Shown here: positions 43,048 through 59,533 of the stretch, one piece after another
Numbering within the stretch: the first letter of the stretch is position 1
Layout of the letters: the number at the start of each line of letters is the position of its first letter
Source: Pseudophaeobacter flagellatus
GTDB taxonomy: Bacteria > Pseudomonadota > Alphaproteobacteria > Rhodobacterales > Rhodobacteraceae
Direction of reading: 5' to 3'
Length of the DNA: 64,000 nucleotides
NCBI RefSeq assembly: GCF_021228235.1
Contig: NZ_JAJQRG010000002.1
Location: forward strand, 574,608 to 638,607
The notes under the pieces: model-generated
What the model was told of the DNA's origin: nothing
What the model saw: only the letters and a program-made list of their open reading frames with translations
The model's database searches: none
Made by a program: the position numbers and the translations under genes

Positions 43048-43825
43048 GCCCAAGAAGGGGCGGGCGGGGGCGGAGCAATCCGAAAGTGCCCCGCGGGCGA
43101 GCCTGCGATTTTGCGTTTTTGGCGACAGTCATATCGCCTGTATCAAACATGCGCAGGATGAAGGTCTGTTGGCGCTGGATGGCGTCGTGCTGGAATACTG
43201 GGGCGCGCCGGGGCCGCAGTTTCGCGACCTGCACCTGCAAGACGCGCGCCTGGTGGCGACCACCGCAGCGGCCCAGGCCAGTCTGGCCAAGATCAATCCG
43301 GCCCGCAGCGCCGCGCTGGCACCGCAGGATTATGATGGGTTTCTCTTTATCGGTTGCCGTTTGCGCAGCTCGGATTACCTGGTGCCGCTGCTGCGCAGTC
43401 AGCCGGGTAGCCCCGGCTACCTGAGCGCGGCAGTGCGTGCCTTGATGTTGGATCGCTGGCTAGAGAGCTGCCGGGGCTATCGTGCCGCGCGCGAATTCGC
43501 CAAGGTCCGGCCCGTGTTCTTTTCCCCGGCCGGTTTTCTCAATGAGGGCACGCTAAGCGAGGAGGAACTGGCAGAGACCCTTGATACCGAGGCAACACCC
43601 GAGGCCCGCGCGGCGCTGTGGGACGAGATCGCGCAGGCCATGGCGGCAGACGGGGTGCATCTGCTGCGCCAACCCGAAGAGACGATCATACAGGGTGGCT
43701 TGACCCGGCGGGCCTATGCGACCAGCCTGGGCGCGGAAGAAGATGACCGAGTGCATAAGAATGGCGCCTATGGCGCGCTGATCCTGAACCATGCGCTATC
43801 GCAGCTGCCTTTGGTGCAATCCTGA
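43034..43825 (+). CDS. SGNH-like hypothetical protein paired with the GSCFA gene
   Basis: 263 residues from the ATG at 43034, which overlaps the GSCFA stop by 14 bases; a slightly earlier ATG at 43019 is possible. Near residue 28, F-C-V-F-G-D-S-H-I resembles the G-D-S/x-H opening of SGNH hydrolases, and D-x-x-H (D-G-V-H-L-L) near residue 210 could supply the rest of a triad. I cannot name the family. Translational coupling suggests that it works with the GSCFA protein on the same molecule, plausibly a glycan ester. Confidence 0.6.
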   Translation: MPLDKPKKGRAGAEQSESAPRASLRFCVFGDSHIACIKHAQDEGLLALDGVVLEYWGAPGPQFRDLHLQDARLVATTAAAQASLAKINPARSAALAPQDYDGFLFIGCRLRSSDYLVPLLRSQPGSPGYLSAAVRALMLDRWLESCRGYRAAREFAKVRPVFFSPAGFLNEGTLSEEELAETLDTEATPEARAALWDEIAQAMAADGVHLLRQPEETIIQGGLTRRAYATSLGAEEDDRVHKNGAYGALILNHALSQLPLVQS

Positions 43826-43859
43826 AAGAGTGTCGCGGCTGCGGCGGCGAAATCGAGAC

Positions 43860-43888
43860 TTGAAATCAAGGGCGGTTGGCGTTAGATG
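43860..43888 (+). promoter_or_regulatory. Predicted sigma-70 promoter of secE
   Basis: TTGAAA (43860-43865), 17-base spacer, TAGATG (43883-43888), 35 bases before the secE start. The same -10 hexamer recurs at the predicted rplK promoter. Confidence 0.5.
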
Positions 43889-43922
43889 CGCCAGACCCTG
43901 CTAGCAGAGAGACACAAGGCAC

Positions 43923-44120
43923 ATGGCCACCATAAATCCCGTTCAGTTCATCCAGCAAGTCCGCGCCGAGGTGAGCAAGGTCGTCTGGCCTACCCGCCGC
44001 GAAGTTCTGCTGACCACTGTTATGGTCTTCATCATGGCTGCCCTGACGGCTGTCTTCTTTGCGATGGTTGATCTTGTGATCCGCTTTGGTCTGCAAAGCC
44101 TGCTGGGCATATTTGGATAA
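43923..44120 (+). CDS. secE: Preprotein translocase subunit SecE
   Basis: 65 residues, the short single-span form of SecE usual in alphaproteobacteria. The amphipathic segment F-I-Q-Q-V-R-A-E-V-S-K-V-V-W-P-T-R-R-E precedes one membrane helix (V-M-V-F-I-M-A-A-L-T-A-V-F-F). K-V-V-W-P-T is the family hallmark. It is part of the SecYEG channel. nusG follows, but only after nearly 300 bases. Confidence 0.95.
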   Translation: MATINPVQFIQQVRAEVSKVVWPTRREVLLTTVMVFIMAALTAVFFAMVDLVIRFGLQSLLGIFG

Positions 44121-44194
44121 ACGGCTGTCTTGGGCACCCGCCGCGCGCAGTTGCGGGCCTTGCCAGTCCCTAACCCTCTGGCCCCCGGCCAATT

Positions 44195-44212
44195 GCAGGC
44201 GTATATGCCTGC
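44195..44212 (+). terminator. Small hairpin between secE and nusG
   Basis: GCAGGC (44195-44200) pairs with GCCTGC (44207-44212) around GTATAT, 75 bases after the secE stop. There is no U-run. It may be a processing or attenuation element in the unusually long gap; the rest of 44121-44416 shows no gene. Confidence 0.35.
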
Positions 44213-44416
44213 AGGAAAACCTGCTCCGGCTCTTGATCTTGAACCCATTGGCGGGTAGTTGAGCCGGAACTTCTGACGTGGGCGTGCGGCGATTCGAGTT
44301 GCGCGCCGATTTTTGTTAGGACGCAGTTGGCGTCTGGCGCAGGATCACGGCAGAAATCATATTCACTGACGGCGCTGAAAATACTTCGCGCGGCAAATCT
44401 AAGGACGGTCAAGTTC

Positions 44417-44950
44417 ATGGCGAAACGGTGGTATTCGGTCAGCGTTCTTTCGAACTTCGAAAAGAAAATCGCAGAGCAGATTCGCACCTCGGTTGCCGAG
44501 CAGGGGCTTGAGGATGATATCGACGAGGTTCTGGTCCCCACCGAAGAGGTGATCGAGGTCCGTCGTGGCAAAAAGGTCTCGACCGAGCGTCGCTTCATGC
44601 CAGGCTATGTGTTGGTGCACATGGAAATGTCCGATCAGGGCTATCACCTGATTTCCTCGATCAACCGGGTCACCGGCTTTCTGGGGCCGCAGGGTCGTCC
44701 GATGCCGATGCGCGACGCCGAAGTTCAGGGCATCCTGGGCCGCGTCGAAGAGGGCATCGAAGCCCCACGCACCCTGATTTCCTTTGAGATCGGTGATCGG
44801 GTCAAGGTCAACGACGGTCCGTTTGAAGACTTTGATGGCATGGTCGAAGGCGTTGATGACGCCACCCAGAAGCTGAAGGTTTCCGTGTCGATCTTTGGCC
44901 GCGAAACCCCGGTCGAGCTGGACTTTACCCAGGTCACCAAGCAGAGCTGA
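44417..44950 (+). CDS. nusG: Transcription termination/antitermination factor NusG
   Basis: 177 residues from the ATG at 44417 (M-A-K-R-W-Y-S-V-S-V-L); an upstream in-frame start would add 30 residues foreign to NusG. The NGN domain contains R-R-G-K-K-V and F-M-P-G-Y-V-L-V-H-M, and the C-terminal KOW domain has F-E-I-G-D-R-V-K-V-N-D-G-P-F-E-D-F-D-G-M-V. It links RNA polymerase with Rho and the ribosome. A strong terminator follows, so it does not read through to rplK. Confidence 0.97.
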   Translation: MAKRWYSVSVLSNFEKKIAEQIRTSVAEQGLEDDIDEVLVPTEEVIEVRRGKKVSTERRFMPGYVLVHMEMSDQGYHLISSINRVTGFLGPQGRPMPMRDAEVQGILGRVEEGIEAPRTLISFEIGDRVKVNDGPFEDFDGMVEGVDDATQKLKVSVSIFGRETPVELDFTQVTKQS

Positions 44951-44972
44951 TTGCCAGCCTGATCCAGAATGC

Positions 44973-45010
44973 AAAAACGCCGCGATGCCCAGGGCCTCGC
45001 GGCGTTTTGC
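44973..45010 (+). terminator. Rho-independent terminator after nusG
   Basis: Perfect 12-base arms AAAACGCCGCGA (44974-44985) and TCGCGGCGTTTT (44997-45008) with an 11-base loop, 23 bases after the nusG stop. The arms carry their own A and T runs, so it could serve both strands (nusG and the convergent secreted-protein gene). Confidence 0.85.
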
Positions 45011-45158
45011 GTTTTCGCTGTCGTCTCGGTGATCTGCGGCGCGGCGCAAATGTTTCGCCCGCGAAACAGATTAAGGCGCTGTTGACAGGGCTTGCCCAGT
45101 CCTGACCCCGGCGCGCGCCGGGGGTGTGTCGGAAGGGGGCGGCAGGGTCTGTGCCGCG

Positions 45159-45965
45159 CTACTTGTACTTGCCACAACTGGAGGGGCGGCGAGAGCCGAT
45201 GTCGTCAGGCGTCGTCTTGTCGAAGGTTTTTCCATTCCAGCACAGCATGCGGTAGCTATAGGCGATGGCGCTTTTGCCGGTCAGGTTCAGGGACAGGGTT
45301 TCAGTTTGTGCGCCGTCAACCGCAGCGGTCAGGGACACTTTGTCAAGCTCCGACAGCTTGCCTTGTGCACCTGCTGTGACGGTGACGTTGCTGCCCGCAT
45401 CAAAGCCAGTCGCATACAAGACTGCCTCGACGATCCGCACATTGTCGTCAGAAAATCTCTGGGCTGCGGAGGGTGACATTTCTCTAAGGTTTTTCTCTAC
45501 CTCAAGCCAGTTGTCGACCTGCAGGAAGAGGCCGGTGTATTTCTGAAAGCGCGTCCCGGTCAGGTCATAGTTGGCCTCTACCTCTGCCGAGGGGGTGCCT
45601 TCAAGGGCAGGTATGGTCTTTGCATTCGCAGTGCCGTTTCCGCTGATTTTGTTCAGGATCTTTCTGTCGATCTGAAATTCGCGGCCCTGATTGGTTTCAA
45701 CACCCTCCAGCAGGGTGATGCGTTTGAAGTAGTTCTTTGTGACTGGGCCAGTGAGTCCGGACTGGCCTTGCAGGACGCCAATTTCACCGGGCAGCTGGAT
45801 TAGTTCGGCACCCTTGGTGGAATAGGGCAGACCACCAAGTTTCAGATAGGTACCAAGCGGGATTAGTGACCAACCGTATTTTGCATCAACCATGGACTGG
45901 GCAGTCGCAGCGCCGTTGAAAAGGGTGACGGCAAGCCCGAGGCAAATCAACTTGAGGTAAGACAT
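45159..45965 (-). CDS. Orphan secreted protein of unknown family
   Basis: 268 residues. AGGAG precedes the ATG, and a signal peptide of about 22 residues (M-S-Y-L-K-L-I-C-L-G-L-A-V-T-L-F-N-G-A) ends near A-T-A-Q. The mature part has repeated short G/T/S segments (I-S-G-N-G-T-A-N-A-K; V-T-V-T-A-G-A-Q-G-K) and two cysteines near the end (M-L-C-W-N-G and P-S-S-C-G-K-Y-K) that could form a disulfide. I do not recognise the family. It is on the opposite strand, between nusG and rplK, where most relatives have no gene. Confidence 0.7.
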   Translation of the reverse strand: MSYLKLICLGLAVTLFNGAATAQSMVDAKYGWSLIPLGTYLKLGGLPYSTKGAELIQLPGEIGVLQGQSGLTGPVTKNYFKRITLLEGVETNQGREFQIDRKILNKISGNGTANAKTIPALEGTPSAEVEANYDLTGTRFQKYTGLFLQVDNWLEVEKNLREMSPSAAQRFSDDNVRIVEAVLYATGFDAGSNVTVTAGAQGKLSELDKVSLTAAVDGAQTETLSLNLTGKSAIAYSYRMLCWNGKTFDKTTPDDIGSRRPSSCGKYK

Positions 45966-46420
45966 TGGCGAGTACTCCTGTTTTTTTAAAATTTATTTCC
46001 GGTCGAGGGAGCCAGCGCGGGGCAGAGAGGGGCACGCAAGCGCGCCGTTGCTGTGGCTTGGGGGCTTGCTGCCGCCATGAATTGGCATTGCCCAAGTGGT
46101 CATCTCTGCTGGCAGAGTGTCCGTTCATTTGAAGCGTCAATCAAGCATTTTGCGCGCAGCGGGGGCGGTTTTGACGGTCTGTGCTTGGATTTTGTTGCTT
46201 CGGCCAGCTGAGAGCCTGCTACGGGCCGGGGCTGGTCCGTGGTGGTCAGTGTAACCGGGATCTTGCACTTGCCACCTGAACCATTCCGCTGTAGATGCCG
46301 CCCTTATCGTCTTTGGGCGAGATTCTCTCGTGGGAGATTCGGAGGTCGCGATCTTCGGTCGGACCACGCAACACCAAACCGGATGGGACGCGTTCCATCC
46401 TTCGTTGAAAGGAAAACCAA
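45966..46420. other. Intergenic region upstream of rplK
   Basis: About 455 bases without a supported gene. It should contain the promoter of the secreted-protein gene (minus strand) and that of rplKA (plus strand), the latter predicted at 46269-46297. An open frame on the minus strand at 46137-46367 has no family resemblance. Confidence 0.6.
46269..46297 (+). promoter_or_regulatory. Predicted sigma-70 promoter of rplK-rplA
   Basis: TTGCCA (46269-46274), 17-base spacer, TAGATG (46292-46297), about 120 bases before the rplK start. The leader could carry L1-type autoregulation. Confidence 0.5.
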
Positions 46421-46846
46421 ATGGCTAAGAAGCTTGTTGGTTCGATGAAACTGCAGGTTGCTGCAGGTCAGGCAAACCCCTCCCCGCCAGTTGGCCCCGC
46501 TCTGGGTCAGCGCGGCATCAACATCATGGAATTCTGCAAGGCGTTCAACGCCAAGACCGCAGACATGGAGCCAGGTGCGCCTTGCCCAACCGTGATCACC
46601 TACTATCAGGACAAGTCCTTCACCATGGACATCAAGACGCCACCTGCGTCTTATTACCTGAAGAAGGCTGCCAAGGTTAAGTCCGGTGCCAAGACACCTT
46701 CGCGTGAAACCGTTGGTACAGTGTCAGTTGCTCAGGTGAAAGAAATCGCCGAAGCAAAGATGAAAGATCTGAACGCCAACGATATCGAAGCGGCGATGAA
46801 GATCATTCTGGGCTCCGCCCGCTCTATGGGCATCGAGGTGAAGTAA
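46421..46846 (+). CDS. rplK: 50S ribosomal protein L11
   Basis: 141 residues, full length. Typical segments: [25 protein letters not shown] and the C-terminal rRNA-binding part with [22 protein letters not shown]. It forms the GTPase-associated centre with 23S rRNA and is needed for stringent response activation. rplA starts one base after its stop. Confidence 0.98.
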   Translation: MAKKLVGSMKLQVAAGQANPSPPVGPALGQRGINIMEFCKAFNAKTADMEPGAPCPTVITYYQDKSFTMDIKTPPASYYLKKAAKVKSGAKTPSRETVGTVSVAQVKEIAEAKMKDLNANDIEAAMKIILGSARSMGIEVK

Positions 46847-46847
46847 G

Positions 46848-47546
46848 ATGGCAAAGTTCGGAAAACGTACACGCGCCGCGCGCGAAGCAGTCGCTGGCAA
46901 AGCCAACCTCTCCGTTGCTGATGCCGTTGCTCTGGTGAAGGCCAATGCAACCTCGAAGTTCGACGAAACCATCGAGATTGCCCTGAACCTCGGCGTTGAC
47001 ACCCGTCACGCGGATCAGATGGTTCGTGGCGTTGTTGGCCTGCCAAACGGCACCGGCAAATCCATGCGCGTTGCAGTCTTTGCCCGTGGCCCCAAGGCTG
47101 ACGAAGCCAAGGCCGCTGGCGCAGATGTGATCGGCGCAGAAGACCTGATGGAAGCCATCCAGGGCGGCAAAATCGATTTTGATCGTTGCATTGCCACCCC
47201 TGACATGATGCCCGTCGTTGGTCGTCTGGGTAAGATCCTTGGCCCACGTAACCTGATGCCAAACCCCAAGGTTGGCACGGTGACCATGGACGTCAAGGCA
47301 GCTGTTGAAGCGGCCAAGGGCGGCGAAGTCCAGTTCAAAGCGGAAAAAGGCGGCGTTGTGCACGCTGGCGTTGGCAAGGCCTCTTTTGATGCCGCCAAGC
47401 TGGCCGAAAACGTCTCTGCCTTTATCGATGCGGTTGCCAAGGCACGCCCAAGCGGTGCCAAAGGTGCCTACATGAAGAAGATCGTTCTGACTTCGACCAT
47501 GGGCCCAAGCGTGACCCTGGATGTGGACGGCGCTGTTTCTGAGTGA
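46848..47546 (+). CDS. rplA: 50S ribosomal protein L1
   Basis: 232 residues, full length. It contains [12 protein letters not shown] near residue 45 and [17 protein letters not shown] near residue 125, the family signature. It builds the L1 stalk and in many bacteria represses its own mRNA. It is the last gene before the hairpin at 47575. Confidence 0.98.
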   Translation: MAKFGKRTRAAREAVAGKANLSVADAVALVKANATSKFDETIEIALNLGVDTRHADQMVRGVVGLPNGTGKSMRVAVFARGPKADEAKAAGADVIGAEDLMEAIQGGKIDFDRCIATPDMMPVVGRLGKILGPRNLMPNPKVGTVTMDVKAAVEAAKGGEVQFKAEKGGVVHAGVGKASFDAAKLAENVSAFIDAVAKARPSGAKGAYMKKIVLTSTMGPSVTLDVDGAVSE

Positions 47547-47574
47547 GACCGCAGTCCTCTTGATCGGATATAGA

Positions 47575-47606
47575 ATGGGCGGCGCTTACGGGTGCCGCCC
47601 ATTTTC
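47575..47606 (+). terminator. Hairpin terminator after rplA
   Basis: Arms ATGGGCGGC (47575-47583) and GCCGCCCAT (47594-47602) with TTTT directly after. It would end or attenuate the rplKA transcript before the rplJ leader. Confidence 0.7.
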
Positions 47607-47737
47607 TTTGGCGCGGACCCGGGCGGTAGTGTTGGTTTGCGGGCGTGTTTGCGGCGATATCGTCCCAATGGGGCGGGTTTTCCGCCTCGGCTGCGCGATT
47701 GCCTGCCGCTGGATCGCGCTAGGTGGAATTATCCCCT

Positions 47738-47766
47738 TGGAAATCCCTCGAATTGGCAGTAATACG
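47738..47766 (+). promoter_or_regulatory. Predicted sigma-70 promoter of rplJL-rpoBC
   Basis: TTGGAA (47738-47743), 17-base spacer, TAATAC (47761-47766). It lies between the rplA terminator and the rplJ leader, which fits an independent rplJL-rpoBC unit. Confidence 0.6.
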
Positions 47767-48003
47767 ACCAAGAGGTAAAGCGTGCGATTCGTCGTGCGCT
47801 TTATTTCATTTCGTCCAAGATGGTGGGTGGCCTGTCGATCGGGTCTTAATTTCCCTCCTGAGACGGGAGAGACAAATAAGATCGAGGGTTTTTTTACCTT
47901 CGGGCGATGTTGGCTATCCCGGTAAAACGGACTTGAACGCTAGGCAGTTTTGTCTGGCACATCAAAGAGCCGGGGTGTTTACACCCCAAATTTGGAGAGA
48001 ACT
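47767..48003 (+). promoter_or_regulatory. Putative L10(L12)4 leader of rplJ
   Basis: About 230 bases of untranslated leader with several hairpins: AAAGCG...CGCTTT near 47775-47805, and GGGGTG (47972-47977) pairing with CACCCC (47982-47987) just before the GGAGAG ribosome site. A GGGTGGCCTGTCGATCGGG segment near 47824 resembles the conserved part of bacterial L10 leaders, where the L10-L12 complex binds and represses translation. Assignment by position and resemblance. Confidence 0.6.
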
Positions 48004-48522
48004 GTGGATAGAGCCCAGAAAGAGAAATTGGTCGAGGAACTCGGCCAGATCTTCGAAAGCTCTGGCGTCGTGGTGGTTTCCCACTACGTCGGTCTGACAG
48101 TTGCTGAGATGCAGGATCTACGAGCGCGCGCAAGTGCAGCTGGTAGTTCCGTGCGTGTTGCCAAAAACAGGCTCGCCAAAATCGCCCTTGAGGGTAAGCC
48201 GTGTGAAAGCATGTCTAACCTGCTGACGGGGATGACCGTTCTGACCTATTCTGAGGACCCTGTGGCAGCTGCCAAAGTGGCCGAAGATTTCGCCAAAGAG
48301 AACAAGAAATTCGAAATTCTTGGCGGCGCAATGGGTGAGAACGCTCTGGACCGGGCTGGTGTTACAGCTGTGTCGAAAATGCCTTCGCGCGACGAGCTTA
48401 TTGCTCAGATCGCAAGCTGCATCGGCGCACCTGCAAGCAACATCGCTGGGGCCATTGGCGCACCTGCAAGCAATATCGCAAGCATCCTTTCGACCATCGA
48501 AGAGAAGGCGGAAGCTGCGTAA
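48004..48522 (+). CDS. rplJ: 50S ribosomal protein L10
   Basis: 172 residues from the GTG at 48004, chosen because GGAGAG lies just before it and V-D-R-A-Q-K-E-K matches the L10 N-terminus; an upstream in-frame ATG would lie in the leader hairpins. It contains [10 protein letters not shown] and R-V-A-K-N-R-L. The C-terminal helix that carries L7/L12 dimers is present, with an [11 protein letters not shown] segment repeated once in tandem. Confidence 0.96.
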   Translation: MDRAQKEKLVEELGQIFESSGVVVVSHYVGLTVAEMQDLRARASAAGSSVRVAKNRLAKIALEGKPCESMSNLLTGMTVLTYSEDPVAAAKVAEDFAKENKKFEILGGAMGENALDRAGVTAVSKMPSRDELIAQIASCIGAPASNIAGAIGAPASNIASILSTIEEKAEAA

Positions 48523-48602
48523 GCGGTTGGCACTGAATGACTGGCGTGGGGACTATCTCACACGTTGGAACACACATACTGAACACGGAAAGAGCTGATA
48601 CA

Positions 48603-48974
48603 ATGGCTGATCTGAAAGCACTCGCAGAAAGCATCGTGGGTCTGACCCTGCTGGAAGCACAAGAACTGAAAACCATCCTCAAAGACGAGTATGGCATCGA
48701 GCCCGCCGCTGGCGGCGCAGTAGTCATGGCAGCTGGCGACGCCGGCGGTGAAGCTGCAGAAGAAAAAACTGAATTCGACGTCGTTCTGAAGAACGCCGGC
48801 GCATCCAAAATCAACGTGATCAAAGAAGTTCGCGCGATCACCGGTCTTGGCCTGAAAGAAGCCAAAGAGCTGGTCGAAGCTGGCGGCAAGATCAAAGAAG
48901 GCGTGTCGCAAGACGAAGCCGACGACGTCAAAGGCAAGCTGGAAGCTGCCGGCGCCGAAGTCGAAGTGGCCTAA
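48603..48974 (+). CDS. rplL: 50S ribosomal protein L7/L12
   Basis: 123 residues from the ATG at 48603. An N-terminal dimerisation domain ([13 protein letters not shown]), an alanine-rich hinge ([15 protein letters not shown]) and the C-terminal factor-binding domain ([19 protein letters not shown]) are complete. It recruits translational GTPases, two of which are encoded at the end of this window. Confidence 0.98.
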   Translation: MADLKALAESIVGLTLLEAQELKTILKDEYGIEPAAGGAVVMAAGDAGGEAAEEKTEFDVVLKNAGASKINVIKEVRAITGLGLKEAKELVEAGGKIKEGVSQDEADDVKGKLEAAGAEVEVA

Positions 48975-49029
48975 GCCATTTCTTCTGGGGATGCGCCGGA
49001 CCATTTTGGTGTATTCCTTGAAAAGTTCA

Positions 49030-49059
49030 GGCTGGGTCCGAAGTAATTCGGGTCCAGCC
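49030..49059 (+). terminator. Hairpin between rplL and rpoB (attenuator or processing site)
   Basis: GGCTGGGTCCGAA (49030-49042) pairs with TTCGGGTCCAGCC (49047-49059), allowing two G-U pairs. No U-run follows, so partial termination or RNase III processing, as known between rplL and rpoB in other bacteria, is more likely than full termination. Confidence 0.5.
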
Positions 49060-49237
49060 GAATCTGTCTCAGCAAGGACCATTCTTTGGTCTTTCCTCAG
49101 GCGAGGTTCAACGGATCGGGAGGCCGCCATTCGGGACGGTGGCCATGAATAGATCCAACCATGCTGTCTCGTATGGGCAAGATGCTGTGGCCCGGCAGCA
49201 GTCTTGACCGGTGAGAACTCGAAAGGTGACATCTGAC

Positions 49238-53374
<4,137 letters not shown>

Positions 53375-53429
53375 GGGCACCAGCCTTTATCTCCACTCCC
53401 CCCTTCCGCACAAATTTGAGGAAACACAA

Positions 53430-57671
<4,242 letters not shown>

Positions 57672-57697
57672 TCGCCACGCGATAGGAAAAATGAATG

Positions 57698-57734
57698 GAA
57701 AACCCCCGCACCCTTGGTGCGGGGGTTTTCTTTT
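57698..57734 (+). terminator. Rho-independent terminator after rpoC
   Basis: Perfect 15-base arms GAAAACCCCCGCACC (57698-57712) and GGTGCGGGGGTTTTC (57716-57730) with a 3-base loop and TTTT after, 27 bases past the rpoC stop. Confidence 0.93.
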
Positions 57735-57832
57735 GCGCGGCGGTCAGGTCAGTTGTTGGTGCGTTGATTTTTTACCTGCCATTTTGCGCCCGGATCGGCG
57801 ATAGAGGATAAGAAGATGCAGGCGGGGCGGGA

Positions 57833-58639
57833 ATGACGCAGAGAATGAAAATGGTGGGGCTGGTGCGCTTTTCGGTGCTGACACCAACCTATTATTCTGA
57901 ACGCTTTGCCACGCTGGACGAGACAGCCGCCCATCTTTTCGCGCCCGAGCGGATGGCGCTGCGTTTCAGCATTTTCGAAAGCCTCTGCCTGCCGTCGTTG
58001 CTGCGCCAAAGCGATGGTGATTTTGATCTGGTGGTGCTGACTGCTGCCGCCATGCCCGAGATCTATCTGAACCGGTTAAGTGCGTTGCTGGAACCACATG
58101 ACAATATACACCTGCGCCTGGTCGGAACCCGCAACCATTATCGCTTGCTGCGTCAGGGCTATGACTCGGTGCCGCAGAATGATGCCAGCCATCGCATCCT
58201 GTTCCGGCTGGATGATGATGATGCGGTGGATCTGGATTTTGTCTGCCGAACCCGTGCATTGGCCACCGGCCTGCTGCCACTGCAACCGCCTGAAACGGGT
58301 TTTGTGATCGCCCATAATCGGGGGTTTTACCTGCGTGCCACGCCCCAGGGCCCGCAGATTTTTGACGCTATTGAACAGGCGCCGCTGTCCGCAGGGACTG
58401 CACTGGTGGCGCCAAAGGGCAGCAGCACCAATCCCTATAGGTACAATCACCGTAAACTGGCCCGGCACCATAACCTGTATTCGGACATGCAGGTGCCGGC
58501 CTATATTCGGACCATTCATGGCGACAACAAATCGGAACCTGCCCAGACCGGGATCACCCACCGGATGGAGCAGGCAGAGATGGACGCCAGCCTGCAGCGC
58601 CATTTCGGCCTCTGCCTTGCAGATCTGGAGGCGATTTAG
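57833..58639 (+). CDS. Putative rhamnosyl-transferase-like glycosyltransferase (copy 1)
   Basis: 268 residues. It begins V-G-L-V-R-F-S-V-L-T-P-T-Y-Y, has P-S-L-L-R-Q-S-D-G-D-F-D-L-V-V-L-T near residue 55, and an acidic D-x-D-type motif in F-R-L-D-D-D-D-A-V-D-L-D-F near residue 125, which would bind the metal and nucleotide sugar. This pattern fits the 'putative rhamnosyl transferase' family of roseobacters and relatives. It is cytoplasmic, without a signal peptide. The EamA transporter gene follows directly. A related protein is encoded at 59530-60345. Confidence 0.75.
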   Translation: MTQRMKMVGLVRFSVLTPTYYSERFATLDETAAHLFAPERMALRFSIFESLCLPSLLRQSDGDFDLVVLTAAAMPEIYLNRLSALLEPHDNIHLRLVGTRNHYRLLRQGYDSVPQNDASHRILFRLDDDDAVDLDFVCRTRALATGLLPLQPPETGFVIAHNRGFYLRATPQGPQIFDAIEQAPLSAGTALVAPKGSSTNPYRYNHRKLARHHNLYSDMQVPAYIRTIHGDNKSEPAQTGITHRMEQAEMDASLQRHFGLCLADLEAI

Positions 58640-59533
58640 ATGCTATCCTCAAATCAAAGGGGCGCCTTCTTGATGATGGGCGCCATGGCGGGCTTTACCG
58701 TCAATGATGCCCTGGTCAAATCGGTGGGCAGTGGGCTCCCCCTGTCGCAGATCCTGGTTTTGCGCGGCCTTATGGCCAGCGCGCTGATCTTTGCCCTGGC
58801 CCGATACTATGACAGTCTACGCCTGCGCCTCAGTCGTCGGGACTGGGGGCTGGTCGCCCTGCGGTGCCTGTCAGAGGCGGGAGCGACCTTCCTGTTTTTG
58901 ACCGCGCTGATGCTGATGCCACTGGCCAATATCACCGCAGTGTTGCAGATGCTGCCGCTGACCGTGACCCTTGGCGCAGCGCTCCTGTTTCAGGAAACGG
59001 TCGGCTGGCGCCGGATGCTGGCGATTCTGGCTGGGTTCTGCGGCATGTTGCTGATTGTGCGGCCCGGACCGGAGGGCTTTGATGCGGCTTCGATCTATGC
59101 CTTGGGGGCGGTGGCCTGCGTTACCCTGCGGGACCTGTCGACCCGGCGGATGTCGGCGAATGTCCCCTCGTTGACGGTGACCCTGATGGCCTCGCTCTCG
59201 GTGCTGACCTTTGGCTGTGTCTATAGTTTCTGGCAGGATTGGATGCCAGTTGCACCGGTGCAGCTGGGCATGCTGGCAGCGGCGGCCTGTTTTATTCTGC
59301 TTGGCTACCTGTGCTCGGTGATGACCATGCGGGTGGGCGATGTCGCCGTGGTCTCGCCGTTTCGCTATACTGGGTTGCTCTGGGCCTTGATTCTGGGCTG
59401 GCTGGTGTTTGGCGATTGGCCTGCTCCGCTGACGCTGCTGGGGGCGGCGCTGGTGGTGGGGGCAGGGCTGTTCACCCTGTACCGCGAACATCGGCTTGCG
59501 CGCCGACAGGCCACCCAAGGGCGCCGCGGCTAG
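58640..59533 (+). CDS. EamA/DMT-family transporter
   Basis: 297 residues with ten hydrophobic segments in two related halves, as in EamA exporters. It opens M-M-G-A-M-A-G-F-T-V-N-D-A-L-V-K and the second half contains the typical G-D-V-A-V-V-S-P-F-R-Y-T segment. The ATG starts right at the stop of the glycosyltransferase gene. It may export a small metabolite; substrate unknown. Confidence 0.88.
   Translation: MLSSNQRGAFLMMGAMAGFTVNDALVKSVGSGLPLSQILVLRGLMASALIFALARYYDSLRLRLSRRDWGLVALRCLSEAGATFLFLTALMLMPLANITAVLQMLPLTVTLGAALLFQETVGWRRMLAILAGFCGMLLIVRPGPEGFDAASIYALGAVACVTLRDLSTRRMSANVPSLTVTLMASLSVLTFGCVYSFWQDWMPVAPVQLGMLAAAACFILLGYLCSVMTMRVGDVAVVSPFRYTGLLWALILGWLVFGDWPAPLTLLGAALVVGAGLFTLYREHRLARRQATQGRRG

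Noticed and set aside
43826..43922. tRNA-Trp upstream of secE, as found in many bacteria
   Set aside because: No cloverleaf arms or CCA anticodon-loop context in this gap.
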